Shown: positions 47,748-54,753, counted from the stretch's first letter. The stretch: 64,000 nucleotides of DNA from Paenibacillus alkalitolerans (GCF_016482785.1 NZ_JAEMXM010000004.1:124001-188000), one strand, 5' to 3'. The notes: a model not told the origin generated them from the sequence alone. Made by a program: numbers and translations.

Positions 47748-49010
47748 ATGAACTGGGATAATATAAATAGACTGCTGGATTCCTATACTCAGCACAAGCA
47801 CTACCATATTATTTTTGATAAGTACAGGCTTCCCAGAAAAGGTTCCAGTAAGCTGATGGCTGAAACTTTATACAATGCGGTGAATGATAAAGGGGTTTTG
47901 TATTCCATAATATCCCGCGAGGCATTTTATGATTGGTTAACATACCATCAAATTGATGGAAATAATTATACGTTTGTTTATAATCTTCAGGAAAAGCCTG
48001 TCGAAGGACTACTTAAAAATTTATATGATAACAGAGAAGAATTAATCGACATAAAATTGTGGGAAATAAATTGTGATAATGAATCTGAGGATTTATCATC
48101 TGTCATGCCTAATCTAGACGACATCAAGTTAGTTAATATACATAAACAAGATATGAGATACGTTTTCTCATTTATAGCCCCTTGTCTTGTGAATGGCAAA
48201 ATGGAGGACGGAGCACAAAGATTATTTAAGAAAATATTCTTTGCACATTGTGTTATTTCAAGTGATAACAATGACTGTAAAGTCATCTTCAACCCTACAG
48301 CCCACTTAGTGAGTGTTAATAATACTCAAAAGGATAGAAGAACAGATTGGTCACCCATTGCAAATATGTTCTTTTTCAGGTTGAAAACGTATATAGGTGA
48401 TATTAAAATTAAGGCACCACTTTGGATTCCGGAAGCTTTAAGTCGTTTTGTTGAAGAAGCAACAAATCATAATAATCCTGTTATAACCCAGCATTCATTT
48501 AATCATCAGGATAAAATTTATGATTTTGCCACAGAACTAATGAAAGAAGTTAATTTAGATCCCGAAAAAGACCAAGCGATCTTAATGAAGTTTGTTCAAG
48601 ACATACAACTCTCATTTGAAGCACAGCTTATTGAAAAATATGGTGTAATCCACGAAAATGAGGTTTTTGAAATCTTTAGGCAAAGATCGGATGGAGTCAC
48701 ACATACTATTGATGTTGCTTCCAGGGAAGCTGGATTACGCGCTGGAGCAGCCGCTCAAGCAGCGAAACGATCAAGAGCGGATAGCGACATCGACTTGTTG
48801 GGCATAAATTATAAAAGGGAAGATAGGAGTTATAAGTTCCTTGTCGAGCAAGGAGCTGATGCTTATCTTGTCAGAGGGACGAATACGTTTATAGAGGAAG
48901 AGGTGGTAAACATTGTCATCCGTAAACTTAACCAATATCGCGATGAAATACAAAATGCCGCCTTCAGTGTTGACAGGAGTGGAGAAGGAACTGTTATCTC
49001 TTCGACCTAG
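47748..49010 (+). CDS. Unknown protein, first gene of a candidate defence cassette
   Basis: 420 aa; GCAGGGGG lies upstream. I do not recognise the family. It is mostly alpha-helical and soluble, with no P-loop or nuclease motif that I can see. N-terminal: YTQHKHYHIIFDKYRLPRKG, ending in a C-terminal helical part (RSYKFLVEQGADAYLVRGTN, VNIVIRKLNQYRDEIQNAAF). An Ala/Arg-rich helix (REAGLRAGAAAQAAKRSRAD) may bind nucleic acid. The DNA is markedly more AT-rich than the prophage, which points to separate acquisition. Its 3' end overlaps the next gene by 98 nt. Sensor or adaptor roles are guesses. Confidence 0.7.
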   Translation: MNWDNINRLLDSYTQHKHYHIIFDKYRLPRKGSSKLMAETLYNAVNDKGVLYSIISREAFYDWLTYHQIDGNNYTFVYNLQEKPVEGLLKNLYDNREELIDIKLWEINCDNESEDLSSVMPNLDDIKLVNIHKQDMRYVFSFIAPCLVNGKMEDGAQRLFKKIFFAHCVISSDNNDCKVIFNPTAHLVSVNNTQKDRRTDWSPIANMFFFRLKTYIGDIKIKAPLWIPEALSRFVEEATNHNNPVITQHSFNHQDKIYDFATELMKEVNLDPEKDQAILMKFVQDIQLSFEAQLIEKYGVIHENEVFEIFRQRSDGVTHTIDVASREAGLRAGAAAQAAKRSRADSDIDLLGINYKREDRSYKFLVEQGADAYLVRGTNTFIEEEVVNIVIRKLNQYRDEIQNAAFSVDRSGEGTVISST

Positions 49011-49269
49011 TGATGTGATTACAAAGTCAAGATTAGCGAAAGGAGCTAAGCTTGATGTTACGTCAGCAGAAGACATATTAATTGACCTTGTGAATGACGG
49101 CATCTTGACCATGATCATAGTTGTTGAATGTCAAAATGAAGAATATCAGCATCAATTTTTGTACAACTCACTTGATGAGTACTCAAAAGCATCACATGAT
49201 TGTCCAGAATGTGGATCCTGTATAGATTTTGCAAACGCAAAGGTCGGTTTTCGAAGGTCTTTTCAATGA
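48913..49269 (+). CDS. Small winged-helix/zinc-finger-like protein, second gene of the cassette
   Basis: 118 aa from TTG 48913 (AGGTGG 6 nt upstream); ATG 48943 is possible. Helices and wing (EKELLSLRPSDVITKSRLAK, DVTSAEDILIDLVNDGILTM) resemble a winged helix. Near the C-terminus CPECGSC could bind zinc with another ligand. It is inserted between the unknown protein and the nuclease, like the middle adaptor in several three-part systems. Ends with ATGA overlap. Confidence 0.6.
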   Translation: MSSVNLTNIAMKYKMPPSVLTGVEKELLSLRPSDVITKSRLAKGAKLDVTSAEDILIDLVNDGILTMIIVVECQNEEYQHQFLYNSLDEYSKASHDCPECGSCIDFANAKVGFRRSFQ

Positions 49270-50048
49270 GTTATGACATAACAGACTTTACTCAGTTAAT
49301 GGATATTATTGACAAGCTGGATGACAACATGTTCTGGAAACCCCTCAGTCATGATGAGGAAATTAGGATTTTTGATGAATACATTATAAAAATTGATGAC
49401 TCGAAATCATGGCCGCCAAAAAGGAACAAGGCGAAGGGAGATTTGTTAGAAGATTTTGCTGTTTTTATCTTTAACCGCTTTGTCGGTTCAGAAGTGTTAA
49501 AAAACAGACGTCCGGGTGATAACGAAACGGACATTGAGATTAATTTAAGTGATCGGGCGCTTCCCGAGTTTATGCGTTTGTATCTTTCCCCACGGATAAT
49601 ATGTGAATGTAAGAATAAAACGACCTCATCAGTTGATGTGGGTATGGTATCGAAGCTCGTAGAGATATTGCCTACCCGTGGTTCAAGAGCTGGAATATTC
49701 ATTTCATTATTAGGTATCAGCGGTAGTGGGTGGAGGTATGGCGAAGGAAAAAGAAAAAAATTATTTATTAGAACCAATCTTCCGATAATATCCTTCAAGG
49801 TCGATGAATTAATTCAACTGCGATCAGGTAAAAATTTCTATACCATGGTAAAGGAAAAACTTCAGAGATTGTTCGATGAAGTGGACGATGAGTCACCAGA
49901 TGTCCCTGAAGCAGGTCATATTGAGTATACGAAACGTATGATTGAACTCGTTCATCATTTTAGAAAATGTAATATCATTGATGATGATCAAGTTTCTGAT
50001 CAAATGATCAAAAGAATTATTGAACGATATGGAACTTATGAATGTTAG
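49266..50048 (+). CDS. Restriction-endonuclease-like protein (PD-(D/E)xK), third gene of the cassette
   Basis: 260 aa from ATG 49266 (overlaps the previous stop). The sequence KRNKAKGDLLEDFAVFIFNR ... RRPGDNETDIEIN ... PRIICECKNKTTSSVDVG gives the catalytic set E-D-E-x-K of Mrr-like enzymes: Glu in GDLLEDF, Asp in ETDIE, ECK. It probably cuts DNA or RNA. The C-terminal region (about 200-260) is helical. As the last gene, it is likely the effector. Followed by a terminator. Confidence 0.75.
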   Translation: MSYDITDFTQLMDIIDKLDDNMFWKPLSHDEEIRIFDEYIIKIDDSKSWPPKRNKAKGDLLEDFAVFIFNRFVGSEVLKNRRPGDNETDIEINLSDRALPEFMRLYLSPRIICECKNKTTSSVDVGMVSKLVEILPTRGSRAGIFISLLGISGSGWRYGEGKRKKLFIRTNLPIISFKVDELIQLRSGKNFYTMVKEKLQRLFDEVDDESPDVPEAGHIEYTKRMIELVHHFRKCNIIDDDQVSDQMIKRIIERYGTYEC

Positions 50049-50097
50049 TTTTAAGGATCATCCGCTTCGCATTAATTATTTCTACAAAGAATAATTT

Positions 50098-50138
50098 AAA
50101 AAACCAGTGCTGGCTGTCGCCGCAGTGGTTTTTTTTTC
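50098..50138 (+). terminator. Terminator of the cassette
   Basis: AAAAAACCA/TGGTTTTTT stem enclosing a second hairpin, followed by more T residues. Confidence 0.75.
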
Positions 50139-50190
50139 TTGCATACAGAACTAATGTTCGGTATATAATTGTGTTACAAACATGCGTTCG
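50139..50190 (+). promoter_or_regulatory. SOS promoter with two LexA boxes
   Basis: TTGCAT (50139-50144) and TATAAT (50164-50169). LexA/DinR boxes of the Bacillus form GAAC-N4-GTTC: AGAACTAATGTTCG (50147-50160) and CAAACATGCGTTCG (50177-50190). The first lies in the promoter spacer, the second behind the start point, so the following pair should be DNA-damage inducible. Confidence 0.75.
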
Positions 50191-50209
50191 TATAACGGAG
50201 GCGAACAAC

Positions 50210-50419
50210 ATGATTAAACTCGAAAAATATACTGGACGAACGGTTACGATCATCTACATGAACCGACAGAACGGATTCACAAAACGTCGGATCAAGATTT
50301 TGGCTGTTGACGGCGATAAAGTCAGGGCATTTTGCCATGACCGCCGAGCTCCCCGTACATTCCTTCTCGATTCCATACTCGCCGTGGAACCGGTTCCCCG
50401 CCGGAGAGCGGTGGTTTGA
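50210..50419 (+). CDS. Small WYL-like protein, SOS-controlled
   Basis: 69 aa from ATG 50210 after GGAGGCG. The fold IKLEKYTGRTVTIIYMNRQN, then RRIKILAVDGDKVRAFCHDR, resembles the small WYL/SH3-like domain seen beside YolD and Y-family polymerase genes. Role in damage tolerance is inferred from the LexA boxes and neighbour. Confidence 0.7.
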   Translation: MIKLEKYTGRTVTIIYMNRQNGFTKRRIKILAVDGDKVRAFCHDRRAPRTFLLDSILAVEPVPRRRAVV

Positions 50420-50754
50420 TGCGCGGAAAGAAATTACGTGGCAATGGCCTCTGGGAATCCTCTAGGATTATGCTACCTCAACATAGAGACGAGATCCGCC
50501 GGCACCGCACCGGACTGAAGGTGCGGCCGAAACCGGAGCTGGACCACGATGCGATCGAGGAGATCGAGCGGGTCATTGGGGAGGCAGCTGAGATGCGGGA
50601 GTCGGTCATGGTCACCGTGTATGGTGAATATTGCGACCGGGAAGTCACCGGAGTCGTCGAGCGCATCGATCCGCTTACGCGGCGGCTGCGGATCGGGGAG
50701 GAGTATATAATGTTCCAGGATATATTGAACGCCGAAAAAGCCCGGTCAGAGTGA
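50416..50754 (+). CDS. YolD-like protein
   Basis: 112 aa, ATG in the preceding stop region. LRGNGLWESSRIMLPQHRDE is the YolD signature; the C-terminal part is a beta barrel (VTVYGEYCDREVTGVVERID, RLRIGEEYIMFQDILNAE). YolD proteins normally accompany the SOS polymerase UvrX/ImuB, but no such gene is present here. Confidence 0.88.
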   Translation: MMRGKKLRGNGLWESSRIMLPQHRDEIRRHRTGLKVRPKPELDHDAIEEIERVIGEAAEMRESVMVTVYGEYCDREVTGVVERIDPLTRRLRIGEEYIMFQDILNAEKARSE

Positions 50755-50761
50755 TCGGGCT
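50735..50761 (-). terminator. Terminator of the minus-strand gene 50775-51050
   Basis: On the minus strand AGCCCG/CGGGCT with an 11-nt loop followed by TTTTT. It overlaps the end of the YolD gene. Confidence 0.75.
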
Positions 50762-50774
50762 AACAAGCCGTTCG

Positions 50775-51050
50775 CTAAGGCCGCAGCGCGGTTCTAAGCG
50801 GTTTTTGCTTTTTCATAAATTGTCGCTGTGTCAGAACCTTTTCTGCAATTTGAAGCATCTTTTTCATAACTCCGTCATTACCGTTATCTTTTATAAAGTT
50901 TATTGCTCTCTCCAGTTCATTTTTAGATAAGTCCCAGAACTTCCGCTCAAAAGCATCCGCAAGTTCAACATATGGCTTACCATTATTAAAAACAATATCT
51001 CTCTCATCAACTTCAAAAAATTCGATTAACTCCATCTCGAGGGACTTCAT
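50775..51050 (-). CDS. Hypothetical small protein
   Basis: 91 aa from ATG 51050 (AAAGGT upstream, weak). Reads KSLEMELIEFFEVDERDIVF, then DAFERKFWDLSKNELERAIN: an acidic, helical protein, more AT-rich than the late genes. No family recognised. Expressed towards the YolD genes. Confidence 0.55.
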   Translation of the reverse strand: MKSLEMELIEFFEVDERDIVFNNGKPYVELADAFERKFWDLSKNELERAINFIKDNGNDGVMKKMLQIAEKVLTQRQFMKKQKPLRTALRP

Positions 51051-51146
51051 TTCTGTCACGACCTTTTTTATTATGGTTAACTTAATAATACACGTTTTGA
51101 AAACCACAGTCATAGACAACGAACAGTGCTCCCTCATTTATCTTTT

Positions 51147-51359
51147 TTATTCCGGCCAAAAATCATCCGGGCGAACATCGTGCCCTTTCCTCCGAAGAAA
51201 GCCAATAGCTTTTGACCTTACCTCGGGAGTCGGATCATACTCCTCATCTCCACATAGCCTCGTTGCTGTGTTCTTATTGACCGGCAAATCACCCTGCATA
51301 TACCCATGCTTATCCATGAAACTTCCAAATTTAGTCCTCGGTTTCCCTATTCCAAACAT
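51147..51359 (-). CDS. XRE-like HTH regulator
   Basis: 70 aa from ATG 51359 with GGAGGGTG 6 nt upstream. KFGSFMDKHGYMQGDLPVNK, then NTATRLCGDEEYDPTPEVRS, and a final KGHDVRPDDFW: this follows the layout of short XRE repressors whose last residues are YDVxPDDFW. The HTH is somewhat degenerate. A palindrome at 51392 is a likely target. Confidence 0.7.
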   Translation of the reverse strand: MFGIGKPRTKFGSFMDKHGYMQGDLPVNKNTATRLCGDEEYDPTPEVRSKAIGFLRRKGHDVRPDDFWPE

Positions 51360-51391
51360 TCGAATCACCCTCCCTTAGCAGGGTGGACGAA

Positions 51392-51412
51392 CTTTGAAAA
51401 TTTTATTCAAAG
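51392..51412. repeat. Inverted repeat, probable operator
   Basis: CTTTGAA-N7-TTCAAAG, perfect arms, 33 bp upstream of the XRE-like gene start. No run of T follows. Probably the operator for autoregulation. Confidence 0.5.
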
Positions 51413-51476
51413 CATAGGAAACGTGGACAACCAGTGGTGCATAAACTAAACCATCAAACTGAAAAGGACTGATGGT

Positions 51477-51599
51477 ATGAGAGTTATCGTGATTGATCTG
51501 GCCACACCCCGCCGGAAACTGAAAGACAATCTTCCGGCCGCATATGTTGTAACGCTCGGTGTGCTGGCCGTGAAGGGGTGGCTGTCGCTATGGCCGTGA
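51477..51599 (+). CDS. Small hypothetical protein
   Basis: 40 aa (RVIVIDLATPRRKLKDNLPA, then a hydrophobic AYVVTLGVLAVKGWLSLW). AAAGGA stands upstream with 9 nt spacing. Possibly a short membrane peptide; overlaps the start of the next gene. Confidence 0.45.
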   Translation: MRVIVIDLATPRRKLKDNLPAAYVVTLGVLAVKGWLSLWP

Positions 51600-51889
51600 T
51601 GCCGTTTCACGTCCGCATGGCCGAGATTTTCTGGACGCAACGGCAGCGGCCATTGACTGAAAGTGAAGTTATTGAAATGGTCCATTGCCACATTGCAAAT
51701 GCGTCCTATTGCTGGGATCTTATCGCGCTCCAAAGTCAATCGTTCCTGGCACATGAGGTGGAGGACTGGGATTGGTTGCATTCCATCTGTAAACAGATTG
51801 ATGAACTGGAATCAAAGTACGACAGCAGCATCATTTACTTCGGAAAAACAAAAAAGCCGGGTTCCAAGAAGCGGAACACCGACAATTAA
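51590..51889 (+). CDS. Small phage protein, unknown
   Basis: 99 aa from ATG 51590 (AAGGGG 10 nt upstream; ATG 51578 also possible). FHVRMAEIFWTQRQRPLTES, then WDWLHSICKQIDELESKYD. The pattern recurs in Paenibacillus and Bacillus prophages near the regulatory end, without known function. Confidence 0.6.
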   Translation: MAVMPFHVRMAEIFWTQRQRPLTESEVIEMVHCHIANASYCWDLIALQSQSFLAHEVEDWDWLHSICKQIDELESKYDSSIIYFGKTKKPGSKKRNTDN

Positions 51890-51980
51890 ACTCTCTAAGT
51901 CATGTTATGCTCGACTGTAAAAATATAACACTAACGAATTAGCTAACAATTGCCGATACATTATAATACAGAATTACCAA

Positions 51981-52062
51981 CCAACGATAAAGGCAAAGCC
52001 GGCGAAAGCCGGTGACGCAAAGCTGCGGGTCTAAGGTGAAAGCTACGATAGCCGAGCTGCCG
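51981..52062 (+). promoter_or_regulatory. Cyclic di-GMP-I (GEMM) riboswitch
   Basis: The conserved core of GEMM-I is present in order: GGCAAAGCC, a GAAA tetraloop in GCCGGCGAAAGCCGG, GTGACGCAAAGC, CTGCGGGTCTAAGG, and CTACGATAGCCGAGCTGCC. These match the aptamer consensus for the P1b tetraloop, the ACGCAAAG junction and the tetraloop receptor region. TATAAT at 51962-51967 would be too close to be the promoter of a long leader, but it fits a start just ahead of the aptamer. No plus-strand gene follows within 400 bp; the transcript would run into the 3' end of the XRE gene. Confidence 0.85.
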
Positions 52063-52168
52063 AAGAGGTGACGTGATGATGATTGATACAGGGTGATTTG
52101 CGCAGTAAATCTTAGCTGTGAGCAAAGGCTCTCCGTAGGAGGGGGCTTTCGCACCCGTGCCGGTTACC

Positions 52169-52378
52169 TTAAATAATTCGCTCGTGCAAGTCCTCCATTG
52201 AGCAACCAAGCAGCCAAGCTGCATCGGAAGCCGTTGGATAAGAAAAATATCGCTTCCCGGATATAACTTGCGATAGAAATCCTTCTGATACACCAAGGCG
52301 ACGAGCAAATTCTGCTTGCGACCATCCTTTAGCCGCGAGCAGCTCTGGTAACCGGCTCCTCCCGATTAGGGGAGCCAA
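52169..52378 (-). CDS. XRE-family HTH repressor (HTH only)
   Basis: 69 aa from TTG 52378 with GAGGTGA 5 nt upstream. A clear HTH_3: LPELLAAKGWSQAEFARRLG, then VSEGFLSQVISGKRYFSYPT, and ASDAAWLLGCSMEDLHERI. It has no C-terminal S24 domain; a separate S24-like gene lies divergently at 52470. Probably the lysogeny repressor or part of it. Confidence 0.88.
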   Translation of the reverse strand: MAPLIGRSRLPELLAAKGWSQAEFARRLGVSEGFLSQVISGKRYFSYPTASDAAWLLGCSMEDLHERII

Positions 52379-52469
52379 TGTTTCACCTCGATATTTATTT
52401 TTATTTATTTTTTAACATGGAAAGATTATACACTCATCAACATTCCACGTAAATGGAGAGATGCTTATT

Positions 52470-52718
52470 ATGGGTTTGCAAATCATCGAAGTGTCCGACG
52501 ACTCTTTAATGAGGGAGAGAATACGGCCAGGGGATCGCATTATGGTCAAGCAAGTGGATTCGTATTCTGAGGGCGATGTTTTGGTTATTCTTCATAGTGG
52601 CAAACACTTCATCCGACGACTTAAAGATAATTGCGTATATATTACTTCTGACATCAGGTTATCGACGCAAGAGGTCACGATCATTGGCAAAGCAGTCAGG
52701 GGTTGCATTGATTTTTAA
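52470..52718 (+). CDS. S24/LexA-like domain without HTH, catalytic Lys missing
   Basis: 82 aa from ATG 52470, 9 nt after GGAGAG. The sequence VSDDSLMRERIRPGDRIMVK, then EGDVLVILHSGKHFIRRLKD, and VTIIGKAVRGCIDF is an S24 (LexA/CI) C-terminal fold: DDSLM holds the Ser, but the usual V-K-R-L lysine is replaced (FIRRL). It starts directly at the fold, with no DNA-binding domain. With the XRE gene it looks like a CI-type repressor cut in two and placed back to back. It may dimerise the HTH part or have lost self-cleavage. Confidence 0.7.
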   Translation: MGLQIIEVSDDSLMRERIRPGDRIMVKQVDSYSEGDVLVILHSGKHFIRRLKDNCVYITSDIRLSTQEVTIIGKAVRGCIDF

Positions 52719-52728
52719 GCATGATTCC

Positions 52729-52757
52729 TGGGAACATCTTGGGAACGGATTGGGAAC
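52729..52757 (+). repeat. Three TGGGAAC repeats (probable integrase arm sites)
   Basis: TGGGAAC at 52729, 52740 and 52751, each exactly 11 bp apart, 120 bp before the tRNA fragment. This spacing and location are typical of arm-type sites bound by phage integrases. Confidence 0.55.
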
Positions 52758-52803
52758 GAAACCCTGATAAACGATGGAAAATCATGACTAAAGTTGACAA
52801 AGC

Positions 52804-52848
52804 AAAAACCGGAGAACCATTGTTACATAACGGTTTTCCGGTTTTTTG
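52804..52848 (+). terminator. Terminator at the end of the prophage
   Basis: AAAACCGGAGAACC pairs with GGTTTTCCGGTTTT around a 13-nt loop, with TTTTTT at the end. Last element before the attachment site. Confidence 0.8.
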
Positions 52849-52871
52849 ATCAATCTTGAATAACCCATTTA

Positions 52872-52917
52872 TCAGCTTCCCAAGCTGGCGGCGTGGGTTC
52901 GATTCCCATCACCCGCT
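52872..52917 (+). other. attR: 3' half of tRNA-Gly(CCC)
   Basis: The anticodon arm TCAGC-TTCCCAA-GCTGG (anticodon CCC at 52879-52881), a 4-nt variable loop, the T arm GTGGG-TTCGATT-CCCAT and the acceptor strand CACCCGC-T are all present. The 5' acceptor strand (GCGGGTG) and D arm are absent upstream. So it is a partial copy, as left when a phage integrates into the 3' end of a tRNA gene; the complete tRNA should be at the other end of the prophage. Confidence 0.8.
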
Positions 52918-52927
52918 TATTTAAAAA

Positions 52928-52950
52928 GCCTTGTCGAACAAGGCTTTTTT
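52928..52950. terminator. Terminator behind the tRNA fragment
   Basis: GCCTTGT/ACAAGGC around CGA, then TTTTTT on the plus side and a T-rich minus side. Serves the former tRNA gene and the convergent gene at 52953. Confidence 0.8.
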
Positions 52951-52952
52951 CT

Positions 52953-53402
52953 TTATGTAGCAGTACCGGTTACATATCCCGGAGGGTTGTCGACATATCG
53001 GCCATGTCTCAAGTTTCGAATGCTAAACGTCGGAGACATGAATATCAAGTTCAAAAGATCAATATCAAATTCAAGTTTTCGCAAAATGTTAAGAGTGCCT
53101 TTCGGTCCCGTACCCGGAAATCCCGATGTACAACCGGATAAGTGCATTTCGTTTCCGTCTTGGTCCTGAAGAACAAGATAATTATCCTCGCAAATATAGG
53201 CCTTTATGAAAGCGGCGAACATCTCTCGCGTCTCCTCAAACAATTTTTCGCTCATCTCGGCATCGCCGCCAAAACCGGCCCCCTCAGTAATAATGAAGTA
53301 TTCTTTCGCCGGCTCGAACGATTCGTCAACCATCTTTATGTAAAGATACTTAAAGTCTTTATCGCCACGTTCGGTTTTACGCAACACTCTTATTTTGCTC
53401 AT
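52953..53402 (-). CDS. Hypothetical protein, first host gene after attR
   Basis: 149 aa from ATG 53402, AAAGGAG 9 nt upstream. Reads RVLRKTERGDKDFKYLYIKM, then MSEKLFEETREMFAAFIKAY, and FPGTGPKGTLNILRKLEFDI; alpha/beta, no recognised domain. Two-sided terminator with the tRNA fragment. Confidence 0.65.
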   Translation of the reverse strand: MSKIRVLRKTERGDKDFKYLYIKMVDESFEPAKEYFIITEGAGFGGDAEMSEKLFEETREMFAAFIKAYICEDNYLVLQDQDGNEMHLSGCTSGFPGTGPKGTLNILRKLEFDIDLLNLIFMSPTFSIRNLRHGRYVDNPPGYVTGTAT

Positions 53403-53638
53403 TGCAAACACTCCTTTTTTGATTAATATCCTCCCTTTAAAATTTATGGCTGCATGCGGGTTCTATAACTTTTGACAAATGATTTTTTCAATAATTTCTG
53501 GCAGGTGCATGTTTTTCGATTTGTTGGCAGTTCAAGGATGTTGTTGGAATTTTATCCATGACAAACGGACAAGATATGTTGGGTTGCGTTAATCAACAAG
53601 CGGCAATACCTTCATTCACAATACAAGGAGCGAGAACT

Positions 53639-53869
53639 GTGGCTGAAAACAAGGAGCGTAATCGAAACGGTGCCGATAAAACATTTGATGAAACCGCGGG
53701 AATTGTAGGCGGCGGAATTCCCGGTGCGGCTGCGGGTACCGCATTTGGCCCTTTGGGTCCGGTTGCGGGCGGTCTTGCCGGCGGCACATTGGATAATCAG
53801 GCAGGTGAGGGTGCCGGCAACAACGGGCGCAACACAAACGAGACAGAACAAAATCAAGAGAGATCGTAA
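53639..53869 (+). CDS. Glycine-rich protein
   Basis: 76 aa from GTG 53639 after AAGGAGCG. The centre (ETAGIVGGGIPGAAAGTAFG, then PLGPVAGGLAGGTLDNQ) is a glycine-zipper-like stretch; the ends are polar (ENKERNRNGADK, NNGRNTNETEQ). Such proteins occur in spore formers; role unknown. Confidence 0.6.
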   Translation: MAENKERNRNGADKTFDETAGIVGGGIPGAAAGTAFGPLGPVAGGLAGGTLDNQAGEGAGNNGRNTNETEQNQERS

Positions 53870-53929
53870 TCGGCCTCAGATTGGAATAGACCGATTTCTG
53901 TAATCCGCGCAAAGAGGAGGTGCCTTAGA

Positions 53930-54217
53930 ATGATTAATATGAAAGTGAGATACGAAATATCTGACGTAAACTTGAGAATCAGCAATGTAACCCTTCCTAA
54001 TGCCGAGGACAGTTACGTGCTTTTGAAGGCTTCGGATGAACAAAATAATGAAGTTGCATTCGCTCTCTCCCATGAACAAGCGCAGTACCTCGAAAATGAA
54101 CTTTATGAAGCGAACCGACGCTGGAAAACAGCCTTATCCGCCCAAAAGGCGGAAAAAGCTACGAATGAGTCGGTCGAGGCGGACTTCAATAATAATGAGG
54201 ATCAATTCACTCATTAA
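53930..54217 (+). CDS. Hypothetical host protein
   Basis: 95 aa, AGAGGAGGTG upstream. N-terminal beta part (MKVRYEISDVNLRISNVTLP), C-terminal helix (HEQAQYLENELYEANRRWKT) and acidic tail. No known domain. Followed by a terminator. Confidence 0.6.
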   Translation: MINMKVRYEISDVNLRISNVTLPNAEDSYVLLKASDEQNNEVAFALSHEQAQYLENELYEANRRWKTALSAQKAEKATNESVEADFNNNEDQFTH

Positions 54218-54236
54218 AACTGCTCATTCCAATACG

Positions 54237-54260
54237 AAAACCGCCCACAGGGCGGTTTTG
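54237..54260 (+). terminator. Rho-independent terminator
   Basis: AAAACCGCCC/GGGCGGTTTT around ACA, ten perfect pairs ending in TTTT. Confidence 0.85.
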
Positions 54261-54342
54261 AACGATGTAAGCGAATGTTAGGACAAAATCAAGTCGGTTT
54301 GCGCATTCCTCATATCCAACAATCCGGACAATATTCGACGCG

Positions 54343-54377
54343 AAGAACCAACCGCCCAATGACGGTTGGTTCTTTTT
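54343..54377. terminator. Terminator next to the SASP gene
   Basis: AAGAACCAACCG/CGGTTGGTTCTT, twelve pairs, 8-nt loop, TTTT behind. It lies just downstream of the minus-strand SASP gene and may work both ways. Confidence 0.8.
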
Positions 54378-54401
54378 TACAGGAGGAAAACAGCTGTCTT
54401 C

Positions 54402-54614
54402 TTAGATTTGCCGGCCGCCGCCCAACGATTGTTCGGCGATTTGTACCATTCTGCGAACCATATTGCCGCCGATTGCGCCGGTGTCGCGTGTCGCCATATG
54501 TCCCCAGTAGCCGTCCGGAGTTTGGATCCCCAGTTCCCTGGCTATATCATACTTCAATTGATCCAACGCCGCGCCTGCTTGCGGCACGACCGGCGGTTTT
54601 CTGCTTCGAGCCAT
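54402..54614 (-). CDS. Alpha/beta-type small acid-soluble spore protein
   Basis: 70 aa from ATG 54614 with GGAGGTGAC upstream. ALDQLKYDIARELGIQTPDG, then YWGHMATRDTGAIGGNMVRR, and MVQIAEQSLGG show both SASP signatures. The E-(L/I) cut site of the germination protease Gpr is in ARELGI. It coats spore DNA and shows that the host makes endospores. Confidence 0.93.
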   Translation of the reverse strand: MARSRKPPVVPQAGAALDQLKYDIARELGIQTPDGYWGHMATRDTGAIGGNMVRRMVQIAEQSLGGGRQI

Positions 54615-54753
54615 GATTGTCACCTCCAGTGATGTTAAGCGTATTATTTGCCGCGTTTAATTTTTTATTCACTTCCATTTCCATTGTCTTTCCTCTAATT
54701 CCCACTCCACACCGTCTCTGGTAACGGCTACAATGTGCCCAAGGTGATGCCTC

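Noticed and set aside
52872-52917. Complete tRNA-Gly gene
   Set aside because: The 5' acceptor strand and D arm are missing, so it cannot form a tRNA; it is a 3' fragment.
52953-53402. Last gene of the prophage
   Set aside because: It lies outside the tRNA-derived attachment site, so it is assigned to the host, although its function is unknown.
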